64,000 nucleotides of DNA from Sphingomonas aurantiaca. GTDB taxonomy: Bacteria > Pseudomonadota > Alphaproteobacteria > Sphingomonadales > Sphingomonadaceae. The stretch covers positions 186,001 through 250,000 of the forward strand of contig NZ_QAOG01000003.1 of the NCBI RefSeq assembly GCF_003050705.1, given 5' to 3'. This document shows, piece by piece, positions 44,483-55,614 of this stretch. Below the pieces are notes generated by a model. It was not told the origin of the DNA. It did not search any database and saw only the letters and a list, made by a program, of their open reading frames with translations. A program made the position numbers and the translations under genes. The first letter of the stretch is position 1; the number at the start of each line of letters is the position of its first letter.

Positions 44483-45511
44483 TCAGCTTTCGTCCGAGAC
44501 GACCGCGTCCAAACCCTCGCCACCGCCAAGCGTCGGCGCCCCGCGCCCGCCGACATGAACCCGAACGCCCGACACCAATCGAGCCTGCACGACCCCCGCG
44601 CTCGCAACCGTAGCGCCCGAGCGAGCCACCCCCCGGTGAACCGTCACGCCGTGCACCGCATCCACCGGCGCCGCGCCAGGCCCTGCGCCCGCATCCGCGC
44701 TGTCGTCCCGATTCCCGTAATGCACCGACACCCCGGCAACCTGCGCCGCAACCACCGTCACGCCGCTGCTGGCCGAACGCGCGCCACCCCGCCACGCCGG
44801 CTCCACCCCGGCATAGGCCTGCCGAAACGTCAGCGCCCGCTCCAGCGCGCCCTGCCAGCGATAGAAGACATGCGCCCCGACCGTCGTGATCCGCGCGAGG
44901 CTGGAGGCCCACCACGGCAGGATGCTGGTGGTATGGAACGAGGTCGCCGCCCCGACCGGCGCGTACACGCTCCCGCCCAGCGCCGCCGCCGCGATCGCCC
45001 GCGCGCGCTCCCACGCGCCCGGCTCGCGCGCCCGCGCCATCGACCCGTCGCAGGTGAAGCTGAACTGGCACCCCGTCCGCCGCTCCGCGCCCTGATAGAC
45101 CACGCCGCACACGCTGTTCGGAAAGGCGCGGTCGCGCACGCGGTTGAGCACGACCTGCGCGACGGCGCGCTGGCCGTCCTCCGACTGCGATCGCGCTTCG
45201 TAATAGACCGCCGCGGTCAGGCAGTCGGCCGCCCGGTTCGCGTCGTCGCCGGAGCGCGCGGTAAGGAAGGGCGGGGCCACGAACGGCGTTGCGGCGGCGA
45301 GCGTCGCATCGGGCGCGGTGGTCGCGATCTTCGCCGAGATGTCGTCGGGCACATGCAACGCCATCCGGCCCAGCAACGCGCGTGCGTTGCGCTCGGGCTG
45401 GATGCGCGTGATCACCGCGGGCCGGTCGGCCGGCAAGCACGACGTCGCCATCACCAACGCGGGCAGGCTGATCAGCGCATGCGGATAAAGGCCGAAACCC
45501 GAACTCTTCAT
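44483..45511 (-). CDS. SleB-like cell wall hydrolase
   Basis: A 342-residue exported protein. An N-terminal signal or anchor (ALISLPALVMATSCLP, possible lipobox) is followed by a hydrolase_2/SleB domain at about 93-225: DCLTAAVYYEARSQSEDGQRAVAQVVLNRV carries the catalytic glutamate, and CQFSFTCDG, ATSFHTTSILPWWA complete it. SleB enzymes are lytic transglycosylases or amidases on peptidoglycan. Odd is a C-terminal tail of about 110 residues rich in V, A and G (GVTVHRGVARSGATVASAGV), possibly beta-repetitive. Same direction as the RR gene. Confidence 0.9.
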   Translation of the reverse strand: MKSSGFGLYPHALISLPALVMATSCLPADRPAVITRIQPERNARALLGRMALHVPDDISAKIATTAPDATLAAATPFVAPPFLTARSGDDANRAADCLTAAVYYEARSQSEDGQRAVAQVVLNRVRDRAFPNSVCGVVYQGAERRTGCQFSFTCDGSMARAREPGAWERARAIAAAALGGSVYAPVGAATSFHTTSILPWWASSLARITTVGAHVFYRWQGALERALTFRQAYAGVEPAWRGGARSASSGVTVVAAQVAGVSVHYGNRDDSADAGAGPGAAPVDAVHGVTVHRGVARSGATVASAGVVQARLVSGVRVHVGGRGAPTLGGGEGLDAVVSDES

Positions 45512-45578
45512 CCGCCCGCTCTACGCGCGCGGGTTTAGGGACTGGTTAACGGGGGCGCTCGGAGGAGAGCACACCCCC

Positions 45579-45663
45579 CCGTCATCCTGACGAAAGTCAG
45601 GACCCAGAGTAACGGGCGTCGCCGTCAATGGCTCTGGATCCTGACCTTCGTCAGGATGACGGG
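45579..45663 (+). repeat. R2 palindromic repeat, copy f
   Basis: Arms CCGTCATCCTGACGAAAGTC and GACCTTCGTCAGGATGACGG; core CCAGAGTAACGGGCGTCGCC, used here as the forward reference. Ends just before the response-regulator stop. Confidence 0.92.
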
Positions 45664-45670
45664 GGAAAGA

Positions 45671-46468
45671 TCAGTGGACGAAGCGCGCCACCACGTCGCG
45701 ATACGACCGCGACACCTTCACGCTCGCCCCCGAATTGAGCACCAGGAAGCACTCGCCATTCGTATGCGGCTTAACCTGCTTAACCAGGTCCAAATTTACG
45801 ATCGTCGAGCGATGCACGCGCTGGAACCGGCGCGGGTCGAGCCGCTTCTCCAGGTCCTTCATCGTCTCGCGCAGGATCAGCGTATTGTCGCCGGTATAGA
45901 TGCACATATAGTCGCCGGCCGCATCGATCCGCTCGATCGTGTCGACGTCGACGCGGAAGATCTGCCCGCGATCCTTGATGTTGATGAGCTTCTCGAACCG
46001 GTTGGCGGACACCGCATCGCCGTCGGGCATGTCGGCCGCCGCATCGGGCGCGACGTCGGCGAGCACTTCGCGCAACCGGTCGACCTCCTCGACGCCGCGC
46101 TTTTCGCTCAGCCGCTGGCGCACCCGCTCGATCGTGTCGGCAAGCCGCGATTCCTCGACCGGCTTCATCAGATAATCGACCGCCTGCGCCTCGAACGCAC
46201 GCAGCGCATGATCGGAATAGGCGGTGACGAACACGAACAGCGGCGGCTCGACCTCCATCAACCCCTGCACGACGGAGAAGCCGTCGAAGCCCGGCATCTG
46301 GATATCGAGGAAGACGAGGTCGGGCTTGTGCGTCTTGATCGCACGAATCGCCTCGCGGCCGTTCGAGCATTTTTCGATGATCTCGACGTCTTCATGCGCC
46401 TGGAGGCGGAGCTCGAGCCCCTGGATAGCCAGCGGTTCGTCGTCGACGAGAATGGTACGGATGGTCAT
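45671..46468 (-). CDS. LytTR-type response regulator
   Basis: A 265-residue response regulator. Receiver domain residues 3-118 with acidic pocket D9/D10, phosphoacceptor D55 in LVFLDIQMPG, T in FVTAYS and K in YLMKPV. The LytTR DNA-binding domain fills about 160-265 (FEKLINIKDRGQIFRVDVD, RRFQRVHRSTIVNLDLV). Partner of the LytS-type kinase upstream, whose stop it overlaps by four bases. Targets unknown; LytTR regulators commonly act on envelope or surface genes. Confidence 0.95.
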   Translation of the reverse strand: MTIRTILVDDEPLAIQGLELRLQAHEDVEIIEKCSNGREAIRAIKTHKPDLVFLDIQMPGFDGFSVVQGLMEVEPPLFVFVTAYSDHALRAFEAQAVDYLMKPVEESRLADTIERVRQRLSEKRGVEEVDRLREVLADVAPDAAADMPDGDAVSANRFEKLINIKDRGQIFRVDVDTIERIDAAGDYMCIYTGDNTLILRETMKDLEKRLDPRRFQRVHRSTIVNLDLVKQVKPHTNGECFLVLNSGASVKVSRSYRDVVARFVH

Positions 46469-47607
46469 GCGGCCTCTCTGTTCACGTCTTCAAGCTGATA
46501 CGGAATCTCGATCTCGACCGAGAAGCCGCCAGCGGGCGTGGAGCGGGTTTCGAAACGGTGGTCGGGGCCATATGCCTGAGCCAACCTGTCTCTAATATTA
46601 GCGAGCCCCACGCCTGTGGAATGGCTTGACCCGATCCGGCCCTCGATCAAGCCCGGACCGGTATCGGATACGGCGATCTGCACGCGTTCCCCGGCGAGCC
46701 GCACTTCGACGCAGATATCGGCGCCCTCTTCCTGCGGCGTGACGGCATATTTGATCGCGTTCTCGACGAGCGGCTGCAGCAGCAGCGAGGGCAGGCGGGC
46801 GCGTTCGGCGCGCGGATCGATGTCGAATTTGGGGCGCATCCGGTCTTCGAAGCGCATCTTCTCGATCTCGAGATACAGCTTCAGCTGGTCGACCTCCTGC
46901 GCAACGGTGACGTGCGCGGTCGGCTCGTTCGCCAGCGTATAGCGCAGGAACGACGACAACCGGCTGAGCATCGCGTTCGCCCGCTCGGTCTGCTTCAGCA
47001 GCACCAGCGTCGAGATCGAGTTCAGCGTGTTGAACAGGAAATGCGGGTTGAGCTGATAGCGCAGCATCGCCAGCTGCGCCGACGACGCCTGGTTCTCCAG
47101 ATGCTCCATCTGGTCGATCTGCTGCTCGACGATCAGGTAGAAGTTGATCCCGAAATACAGCGCCGACCAGCCGAACAGCACGGTGAAGGTCACGTACACC
47201 GACCCCAGCAGCCGGGTGAGCGTCACCCCCGGCGTCGACGTCGCGATGAACGAGAAGGTGAACGCATCGAGCACCGCGTACAGGAACGTGGCCGCCGCCA
47301 GCGTCGCGATCGTCAGAAAGATCCCGACCAGCCGGTTCATCCGCCGATACTGCCCGTACATCGTCGAGAGCAGCAGCGTGATGCAATAGCCGACGATCGC
47401 CTCGACGATCACCGGGATCACCCCGTCGAGCGACAGCCCGTTCGAGATCGACACCACGCCGCGCAGCAGCAGATAGCCACTCCAGCCGACCGCCTGCAGG
47501 ATCCAGAACGCCCGCGCCTTGTTCTCGAAGAACGGCCGCGCCGTGAAGGGCAGGCGCCGGGCCGAAGTCAGGGCAGACGCGCCCGGCGAAGTAGAGGGAG
47601 TAGCCAT
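46465..47607 (-). CDS. LytS-type sensor histidine kinase
   Basis: A 380-residue membrane kinase. Four or five hydrophobic segments (about 34-158) form the sensor; a short coiled coil leads to the HisKA_7TM-like histidine box LNPHFLFNTLNSIS with phosphorylated H189, then an ATPase domain with N-box LVENAIKYAV and G-box GPGLIEGRIG...GVGLANIRDRL. ATG 47607 is chosen over a start 36 bases upstream. First gene of the kinase-regulator operon, next to a TonB receptor gene in the same direction but beyond a terminator. Confidence 0.94.
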   Translation of the reverse strand: MATPSTSPGASALTSARRLPFTARPFFENKARAFWILQAVGWSGYLLLRGVVSISNGLSLDGVIPVIVEAIVGYCITLLLSTMYGQYRRMNRLVGIFLTIATLAAATFLYAVLDAFTFSFIATSTPGVTLTRLLGSVYVTFTVLFGWSALYFGINFYLIVEQQIDQMEHLENQASSAQLAMLRYQLNPHFLFNTLNSISTLVLLKQTERANAMLSRLSSFLRYTLANEPTAHVTVAQEVDQLKLYLEIEKMRFEDRMRPKFDIDPRAERARLPSLLLQPLVENAIKYAVTPQEEGADICVEVRLAGERVQIAVSDTGPGLIEGRIGSSHSTGVGLANIRDRLAQAYGPDHRFETRSTPAGGFSVEIEIPYQLEDVNREAA

Positions 47608-47683
47608 TATGGCCTGCGCTCTTACACGCCGGCACCAGACCACGCAAAAGCTGAGGGATGCGGGCCCGGCCGCGCCCCAAACG

Positions 47684-47721
47684 AAAAGGGCCGCCGCTCC
47701 CTTGCAGGAACGGCGGCCCTT
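47684..47721 (-). terminator. Rho-independent terminator after the TonB receptor gene
   Basis: On the minus strand: stem AAGGGCCGCCG/CGGCGGCCCTT, loop of 14, followed by TTTT. Separates the receptor gene from the kinase gene. Confidence 0.85.
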
Positions 47722-47743
47722 CGAGCAACGGGTCGGTCGATGC

Positions 47744-50700
47744 TTAGAAGCTGAACCGAGCGCCGAGGCGGATCGAATACAGCGACTGGTTCACATAGAC
47801 CTGGTCGGCAGGAGCCGCGAACGTCGTGCCACCGCCGGCTGGCGAGTAGCGATACTGCGCACAGGCCTGCGACGCGTTCGCCGCAACCGTGCCAGCACCA
47901 TCGGCGTTGCCTGCGGTGGTCAGGCACTGCACGCGGACCACGGCAGCATTGTACGGGAAGACGTACTCGCGCTGCTGACCCCAGTTCTTGTTGATGAAGT
48001 TGGTGAAGTTCTCGATATCCGCAAACAGCGTGACGCGCGAGCCGCCGACGAAGGTCGGGATTTCCTGCGCGACATGCAGATCGAGACGCGTGAACCACTT
48101 CGAGTGGAAGGCGTTACGCGGCGCGACCTTGCCGCGATACTTGGCCAGACCCGACGCGTCGATGAAGCTGTTGACCGCATTGCGGACTGCAGCGCTGCTG
48201 TACGACACCTTGGCGTCGTCGACGGTTGGGACGTACATCAGATATCGGTTGCCGCCCGTGCCGGTACCCGAGCTGACGCCCGTCGTGCCGAACACCGACG
48301 AGCGGTTGGCGCCGAAATCCTGGAACGTGTAGCTGAACGGATGGCCGATACGCGATTCGCCGAACAAGCCGAACGTGGTCTTGTAGTCGCCAAAGAACGC
48401 GTGGTCGTAGTTCACGCCGTACTTGAAGAAGTACTTAACCTGGTCGTTCGAGATCCCGTACGAGACGTTGTTGGGATCGACGAACGCACCGTTGCTGTAG
48501 TTTGAACCCGCAGTCGACGAGGTCGCAGGTGCTGCGTCCTTGACGTCCTGATAGGTGAAGCTGCCGTTGATGTTCAGCCCGAAGCCCCACGTCTTTTCGA
48601 TGCGGGCGACCGCAATGTACGCGCGGCCCTTGTCGGTGTTCGTCAGCAGGATGTCGCTGTTGGTGTTCGTGCTGGCTGCGCCGTCGATCACGTTCTGGTA
48701 ACGCTGGCGACCATCCGGCGTCAGCGAACCAGCGATCGGGATCGAACGGATGTCGGTGAAATACACCTGATTGCGGACCTTCGAGTACAGCAGGTCTGCG
48801 CCGAAGATCCAGTCGTCGCCAAGCGGGCCAAGGTTCGCGGTGTATTCGCCCGTCAGCGTGGCACGCCACTGCGACGGAATCTTGAAGTTCGGGTCGAGCG
48901 CGTTGACCGTTGCGTTGGTCGCGACCGTGGCATTGGTCAGCAGCGTGTTGACCGCGGTTGGAATGGTGGTGCCGTTCACGCCGTTGAGTGCCGCATTGCC
49001 GATCGCTGCGTTCGTCGTCGCGCCGGTGAAGCCCGTCGCCGAACGGTTGATCGAGACCGAGTTGCTCAGCACGCCGGTGTTCGAGAAGCTGTTCGACACA
49101 TAGACGTCGGGGGTGCCGCCGCCGAAGATGCCGCCGCCGCCGCGAATGCTGACACGCTGTGCGGGCTTCCAGTCAAAGCCGGCGCGTGGCTGGAACAGGC
49201 CAAAGCCCGAGATGTTGGCGGTGTTGCCGCCGATCTGGACGCGCTGACCGTTGACGATCGCACCGTTCGCATAGCGGCCGGCAAACGCGGTGCTCAGCGC
49301 CGGATTGTCGTCCATCGCATACAGGTCATAGCGGGCGCCGTAGCTCAGGTTGAGCGTCGGCGTGGCCTTCCACGAGTCCATCACGCCGAACGTGTAGCTC
49401 TGATAGCCGAAGTTGGCGGCCGCATCCTCTGGCACCAGCGACGGGATCGCGTTGCCATAGGCGATCGAATTCGCACGCTGCGCCTGGAAATCCGCGATCG
49501 AGTCGAAATAATAGTTGCCCGACGTGTTCTGCAGGAACGAGTTGAAGATCGATACGCTCGAAATCTCGGTGAACAGGCGCACGTCGTGGTCGTTCATCGT
49601 CAGGCGTGCCTGCGCCAGGCCACCCCATGTCTCGGTCTTGAGCGCGTTGGTCTGGCGCGAGCTGTCGGGGCCGAACGACACGACGCCGGCATTGTTGTCG
49701 CAGGCGGTCAGCGAGCCACCGGTCGGATTGGCCGGGTTGGTGCAAACGCGGAACTGGGCGAAGCCACGGCCGAGCAGCGGCTCCTGGATGCGCGTGTAGT
49801 TCTTGTAGAAGCCGCGGACTTCGGTCGAGAAGCTGTCGGTCCATTCCGAGTTCAGCTGCGCGACACCGGTGTGCAGGCGATTGCCCTGAATATACGCGTT
49901 CGATGCGAGACCGAGCCCGGTCGGCGCGTTCAGGAACGTGTTCTGCAGCAGGTTGATCGCGTCGTTCGCGTAGGTGTAGGTCAGCGACAGGCGCTGCTTG
50001 TCGGTGATGTTCGCGTCGATCTTGGCGACCACGCGGTCGTCCTTGTCACCCAGGTCGCGCAGCACGCCGCCGGTGTCGTAATTGTAGACCGACTTTGCGA
50101 TCGCGCTGATCTGGTCGACCGAGCTCTGCAGGACGCCGGGAACGCCGTTGCCGACATTGTTGTCGATCGGACCTTCGGCAATCGGACGGCCGCCGCGCAG
50201 GCGCTCGCCCGCGACCATGAAGAACAGCTTGTCCTTGATGATCGGGCCGGAGAGCTCGGCGCCGTAATTCTCGACCTTGAAGTTGGGGACGCTGACTCGC
50301 AGGTCCTTGGTCTTCTTGCCGACGAACTCGTCGCGCGACTGCGAATAGAAGCCGGTGCCGTGGAAATCGTTGGTGCCCGACTTCAGCACGATATTGATCG
50401 CGCCGCCCTGGAAATTGCCCTGGCGGACGTCATAAGGCGCAACCTGCGCCTGGAACTGGCCGATCGCATCGAGCGGGATCGGCGAACGGCGGCTCGGAAG
50501 ACCGTCGCTGTTGAGGCCGAAATTGTCGCTGACCGACACGCCGTCGACGGTGAAGCGGTTATAGCGCGCATTCTGGCCGGCGAACGAGACCGAACGGCCG
50601 CCCGAGGGGCTGTCGTCGAGACGCGCGAACGGATCGCGACGCTCGAGATCGCGGATGTCGCGGTTGACCGAGGCGATGTTGGCGATCTGCGCCGCGTTCA

Positions 50701-51115
50701 GCACGGTCGTCGGACCCTGCGAGATCGAGCGGGCGTTGGGCAGGCGCGATGCGGTGACGACGATCTCGTTGCCGCCGCTGGCTTCCGAATTCAGCTCGAT
50801 CGGAACGTCGAACGCCTGCGCGACGGTCGTCGTGATGTCGGTGACCTGGGTCGAGGAATATCCGGGGGCGTTGACTTCCACCATGTACGGGCCGCCCGGA
50901 CGCAGCCCGTTGACGTTGAATGCGCCCGATGCGTCGGTGGTCGCGGTCGAGCGCGCGCCTGCCGCGGTGTTGGTCACGACGACCGTCGCGCCGGCGACGG
51001 GCGTACCAGCCGACGTCACGGTGCCGCGGATCGACGAGGTCGTCTCCTGTGCCGATGCCGCCATCGGTGCGACGAGCGCAACGACTGCTACACCCAGGAA
51101 AAGGTTGTTCCGCAT
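47744..51115 (-). CDS. TonB-dependent receptor, Oar-like
   Basis: A 1123-residue outer-membrane protein. Signal peptide MRNNLFLGVAVVALVAPMAASAQ; carboxypeptidase-regulatory-like beta-sandwich at about 27-105 (SIRGTVTSAGTPVAGATVVV); plug at about 115-230 (EIVVTASRLPNARSISQGPT, INIVLKSGTNDFHGTGFYSQ); and a large beta-barrel ending in the aromatic residue F (GARFSF). This CarboxypepD_reg-Plug-barrel order is that of Oar-like receptors, involved in uptake of large ligands or protein export; substrate unknown. Two inverted repeats lie upstream. Nothing truncated. Confidence 0.95.
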   Translation of the reverse strand: MRNNLFLGVAVVALVAPMAASAQETTSSIRGTVTSAGTPVAGATVVVTNTAAGARSTATTDASGAFNVNGLRPGGPYMVEVNAPGYSSTQVTDITTTVAQAFDVPIELNSEASGGNEIVVTASRLPNARSISQGPTTVLNAAQIANIASVNRDIRDLERRDPFARLDDSPSGGRSVSFAGQNARYNRFTVDGVSVSDNFGLNSDGLPSRRSPIPLDAIGQFQAQVAPYDVRQGNFQGGAINIVLKSGTNDFHGTGFYSQSRDEFVGKKTKDLRVSVPNFKVENYGAELSGPIIKDKLFFMVAGERLRGGRPIAEGPIDNNVGNGVPGVLQSSVDQISAIAKSVYNYDTGGVLRDLGDKDDRVVAKIDANITDKQRLSLTYTYANDAINLLQNTFLNAPTGLGLASNAYIQGNRLHTGVAQLNSEWTDSFSTEVRGFYKNYTRIQEPLLGRGFAQFRVCTNPANPTGGSLTACDNNAGVVSFGPDSSRQTNALKTETWGGLAQARLTMNDHDVRLFTEISSVSIFNSFLQNTSGNYYFDSIADFQAQRANSIAYGNAIPSLVPEDAAANFGYQSYTFGVMDSWKATPTLNLSYGARYDLYAMDDNPALSTAFAGRYANGAIVNGQRVQIGGNTANISGFGLFQPRAGFDWKPAQRVSIRGGGGIFGGGTPDVYVSNSFSNTGVLSNSVSINRSATGFTGATTNAAIGNAALNGVNGTTIPTAVNTLLTNATVATNATVNALDPNFKIPSQWRATLTGEYTANLGPLGDDWIFGADLLYSKVRNQVYFTDIRSIPIAGSLTPDGRQRYQNVIDGAASTNTNSDILLTNTDKGRAYIAVARIEKTWGFGLNINGSFTYQDVKDAAPATSSTAGSNYSNGAFVDPNNVSYGISNDQVKYFFKYGVNYDHAFFGDYKTTFGLFGESRIGHPFSYTFQDFGANRSSVFGTTGVSSGTGTGGNRYLMYVPTVDDAKVSYSSAAVRNAVNSFIDASGLAKYRGKVAPRNAFHSKWFTRLDLHVAQEIPTFVGGSRVTLFADIENFTNFINKNWGQQREYVFPYNAAVVRVQCLTTAGNADGAGTVAANASQACAQYRYSPAGGGTTFAAPADQVYVNQSLYSIRLGARFSF

Positions 51116-51204
51116 CAGTAATTACCCCTTGTTGAGCCTGCGGCCCCGAATTTCGCGACTTCATGTCGTGTTAATCCGGCCCTGCACCGGGAATATTTCG
51201 GATA

Positions 51205-51234
51205 TGTGACATTGGCGAGTCGGGAAGTGTCACA
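51205..51234. promoter_or_regulatory. Inverted repeat TGTGAC-N18-GTCACA
   Basis: Two 6-base complementary half-sites 90-119 bases before the TonB receptor start. Could be a regulator or extended promoter site; the spacing is too long for a Crp site. Not matched to any known consensus. Confidence 0.35.
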
Positions 51235-51250
51235 GACACACTCGGTCGTG

Positions 51251-51274
51251 TTGCGTTGCAAAATAGCAACGCAA
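51251..51274. promoter_or_regulatory. Perfect 9-bp dyad in the TonB receptor-ligA gap
   Basis: TTGCGTTGC, AAAATA, GCAACGCAA: fully complementary half-sites. It lacks a T-run on the minus strand, so it is a weak terminator for ligA; an operator for the TonB receptor gene is at least as likely (LacI-type operators often have TTGC/GCAA halves). Confidence 0.5.
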
Positions 51275-51330
51275 TTGAACCGATCTGGCGGGGCCGGGAA
51301 CCAACGCCGCCATGAGGCGTGCGATCGTCG

Positions 51331-53483
<2,153 letters not shown>

Positions 53484-53573
53484 CTTTCGACAAGACCTCG
53501 ATCAACATGGCGTGAACATTCGCGCGACTTGCGCGCTGAGATCCCACGACAATTTTTCGCAGGATCCGCCATC

Positions 53574-54545
53574 ATGACCGACACCAACCGTCGCGACCTC
53601 TTCAAGGGCGCCGCCGTCACCGGCCTCGCCGCCGCCGCCGCACCGGCATTCGCGCAAGGCCAGGCGCCGCTCGCCGATCCGCAGACGCGCTTCGTCTCGA
53701 CGCCTTTCCCTGAACAGCGGCAGAAATGGCCCGCGCTCCAGCGCGACATGCGCCCGGTCCCCGATTGCGGCGAGGCCAGCTATCGCGGCTCGGGGCGGCT
53801 CGCGGGCCGCAAGGCGCTGGTCACCGGCGGCGACTCCGGGATCGGTCGCGCGGCGGTGATCGCGTTCGCGCGCGAAGGCGCCGACGTCGCGATCAACTAC
53901 TACCCGACCGAGGAGCCCGACGCACAGGATGTCGCCAAGCTGCTCCGCGCCGAGGGGCGCAAGGTCGTGCTGATCCCCGGCGACCTGACCGATGCGAAAT
54001 TCTGCACCGACCTGATCGCGCGCGCCGCACGCGAGCTCGGCGGGCTCGACATCCTCGTCAACAACGCCGCCTACCAGCAGTCGAAGGCGTCGATCGCCGA
54101 GATCAGTTTCGAGCAGTTCGACCGGACGATGAAGACCAACGTCTATGCGATGTTCCACCTGTGCAAGGCGGCGATCCCGCTGATGAAGCCGGGCGCGTCG
54201 ATCATCAACACGGGGTCGGTCAACTCGGTCGATCCTGGCGAGGAGCTGCTCGATTACGCGACCACCAAGGGGGCGATCCTGATCTTCACGAAGGGGCTCG
54301 CCAAACAGCTCGGCAAGAAGGGCATCCGAGTCAACATGATCGCGCCGGGCCCGGTCTGGACGCCGCTCCAGGTCGCGGGCGGCCAGCTGCCGGGCAAGAT
54401 GGGCGAGTTCGGCCAGGACACCCCGCTCGGCCGCGCGGGCCAGCCCGCCGAACTCGCATCGCTGTTCGTGACGCTGGCCGAGACGGGCACCAGCTTCACC
54501 AGCGGCAGCGCGTTCGCAGCAACCGGCGGCAGCGGCGTGCTGTAG
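53574..54545 (+). CDS. Tat-type exported short-chain dehydrogenase/reductase
   Basis: A 323-residue SDR. The N-terminus MTDTNRRDLFKGAAVTGLAAAAAPAFAQ is a twin-arginine signal. The Rossmann motif is TGGDSGIGRA, the NNAA motif is VNNAAYQQ, and the catalytic set S215, Y228 and K232 (YATTK) is intact. Similar to the YhdF/YghA-type SDRs with a 40-residue N-terminal extension. An exported, cofactor-loaded SDR implies oxidoreduction in the periplasm; substrate unknown. Head to head with ligA; followed by R6 and R1 repeats. Confidence 0.9.
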   Translation: MTDTNRRDLFKGAAVTGLAAAAAPAFAQGQAPLADPQTRFVSTPFPEQRQKWPALQRDMRPVPDCGEASYRGSGRLAGRKALVTGGDSGIGRAAVIAFAREGADVAINYYPTEEPDAQDVAKLLRAEGRKVVLIPGDLTDAKFCTDLIARAARELGGLDILVNNAAYQQSKASIAEISFEQFDRTMKTNVYAMFHLCKAAIPLMKPGASIINTGSVNSVDPGEELLDYATTKGAILIFTKGLAKQLGKKGIRVNMIAPGPVWTPLQVAGGQLPGKMGEFGQDTPLGRAGQPAELASLFVTLAETGTSFTSGSAFAATGGSGVL

Positions 54546-54553
54546 TCCTACTG

Positions 54554-54682
54554 ACGATCCTCCCCCGCAAGGGGGAGGTGGCACCGAAGGTGACGGAGGG
54601 GGAGGAACACGGAGCAGACGTTATCCCGTCCTCCCCTCCGCCTGGCAAGCGCCAGCCACCTCCCCCCGGCAGGGGAGGATCA
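54554..54682. repeat. R6 palindromic repeat, copy b
   Basis: Left arm GATCCTCCCCCGCAAGGGGGAG with TGACGGAGGGGG matches copy a at 36680; the right arm is diverged (CCACCTCCCCCCGGCAGGGGAG). Confidence 0.85.
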
Positions 54683-54715
54683 GAAACCGCAAAACCTCAC
54701 GTTACCCTCTGAGCT

Positions 54716-54820
54716 CCACCCCGGCGAAGGCCGGGGCCCAGTTGGGAAGGTCGTAGTAACGGAGCAATGCGCGCGGTTATCACCGTCCCCCAACTGGGCC
54801 CCGGCCTCCGCCGGGGTGGT
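54716..54820 (+). repeat. R1 palindromic repeat, copy g (forward)
   Basis: Arms CACCCCGGCGAAGGCCGGGG and CCCCGGCCTCCGCCGGGGTG, core GAAGGTCGTAGTAACGGAGC. Between the convergent SDR and Crp-type genes. Confidence 0.93.
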
Positions 54821-54847
54821 AATACTCTGAAGGTGGCAAAAACAAAC

Positions 54848-55516
54848 TCACCCCTTACCCAACCGCCGCAACCCCTCCGCATCCACCACCCGGATCCGCG
54901 CATACGCCAGCGCGATGACCCCCTCGCGCTCCATCGCCTTCAGCGCCTTGTTCAGCGTCTGCCGCGACACCCCGATCATCGCAGCGATATCCTCCTGGCG
55001 CAGCGCGACGCTGTCCCCGCCCGCCGCGCGCACCATGCCCCCCAGCGTCCGCGCGAGCCGCACCGGGATCGGCTGCGACAGCGTGTTCATCATGAACGCC
55101 AGCGACGCACGCTGGTGCGCGCACGCCAGCAGCGCGATGTCCCACCACAATTCGGGCGTGGCGGCTGCCAGCCGCCGGAACGCCTCGATCCCGATATGCA
55201 GCACGCGCGCTGCGCCAAACGCGATCGCATCGTGCGGCCGCGGCCCCGCGTCGAGCGTCGACAGCTCGCCGAACCACGTCCCCGGCCCCATCATCAGCAC
55301 CACCAGCTCCGCGCCGACCGCGGGATAACCGATCAACCGGACCTGCCCGTCGAGCACCGCCCACAGTCCATCCGGCGGATCGCCGACACCGTACAGCCGA
55401 GTCCCCGCCGCGACCGTCCGCACACTTGCCTGCGCCAGCAACAGCGTGCGGCGCGCGGCCGGCACCGCGCCGAACCACGCATCGGCTTCGAGCCGCCCGG
55501 TATCGATCGGTGCCAT
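54848..55516 (-). CDS. Crp/Fnr-family transcriptional regulator
   Basis: A 222-residue regulator. Cyclic-nucleotide-binding-like domain at about 15-130 (GTRLYGVGDPPDGLWAVLDGQVRLIG, GPGTWFGELSTLD), dimerisation helix about 125-150, and a winged HTH at about 169-200 (ALRQEDIAAMIGVSRQTLNKAL). The glutamate in FGEL is present, but the typical cAMP-binding RT/S pair is not, and there is no N-terminal Cys cluster as in Fnr, so the signal is unknown. Divergent from the aldolase gene, 98 bases apart, with a palindrome between. Confidence 0.9.
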   Translation of the reverse strand: MAPIDTGRLEADAWFGAVPAARRTLLLAQASVRTVAAGTRLYGVGDPPDGLWAVLDGQVRLIGYPAVGAELVVLMMGPGTWFGELSTLDAGPRPHDAIAFGAARVLHIGIEAFRRLAAATPELWWDIALLACAHQRASLAFMMNTLSQPIPVRLARTLGGMVRAAGGDSVALRQEDIAAMIGVSRQTLNKALKAMEREGVIALAYARIRVVDAEGLRRLGKG

Positions 55517-55555
55517 GACGCATCGTGTCGACCGATCCGATCAATTGTCAATCCG

Positions 55556-55568
55556 GCGACATTGTCGC
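55556..55568. promoter_or_regulatory. 13-bp palindrome in a divergent promoter region
   Basis: GCGACATTGTCGC is symmetrical around one base and lies between the Crp/Fnr-type gene and the aldolase gene. Possible operator for the adjacent regulator; not the classical TGTGA-N6-TCACA or TTGAT-N4-ATCAA site. Confidence 0.4.
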
Positions 55569-55614
55569 GCTGACGGCCATGCTATTTCCCGGGCATAATA
55601 ACAGGAGATGGATG

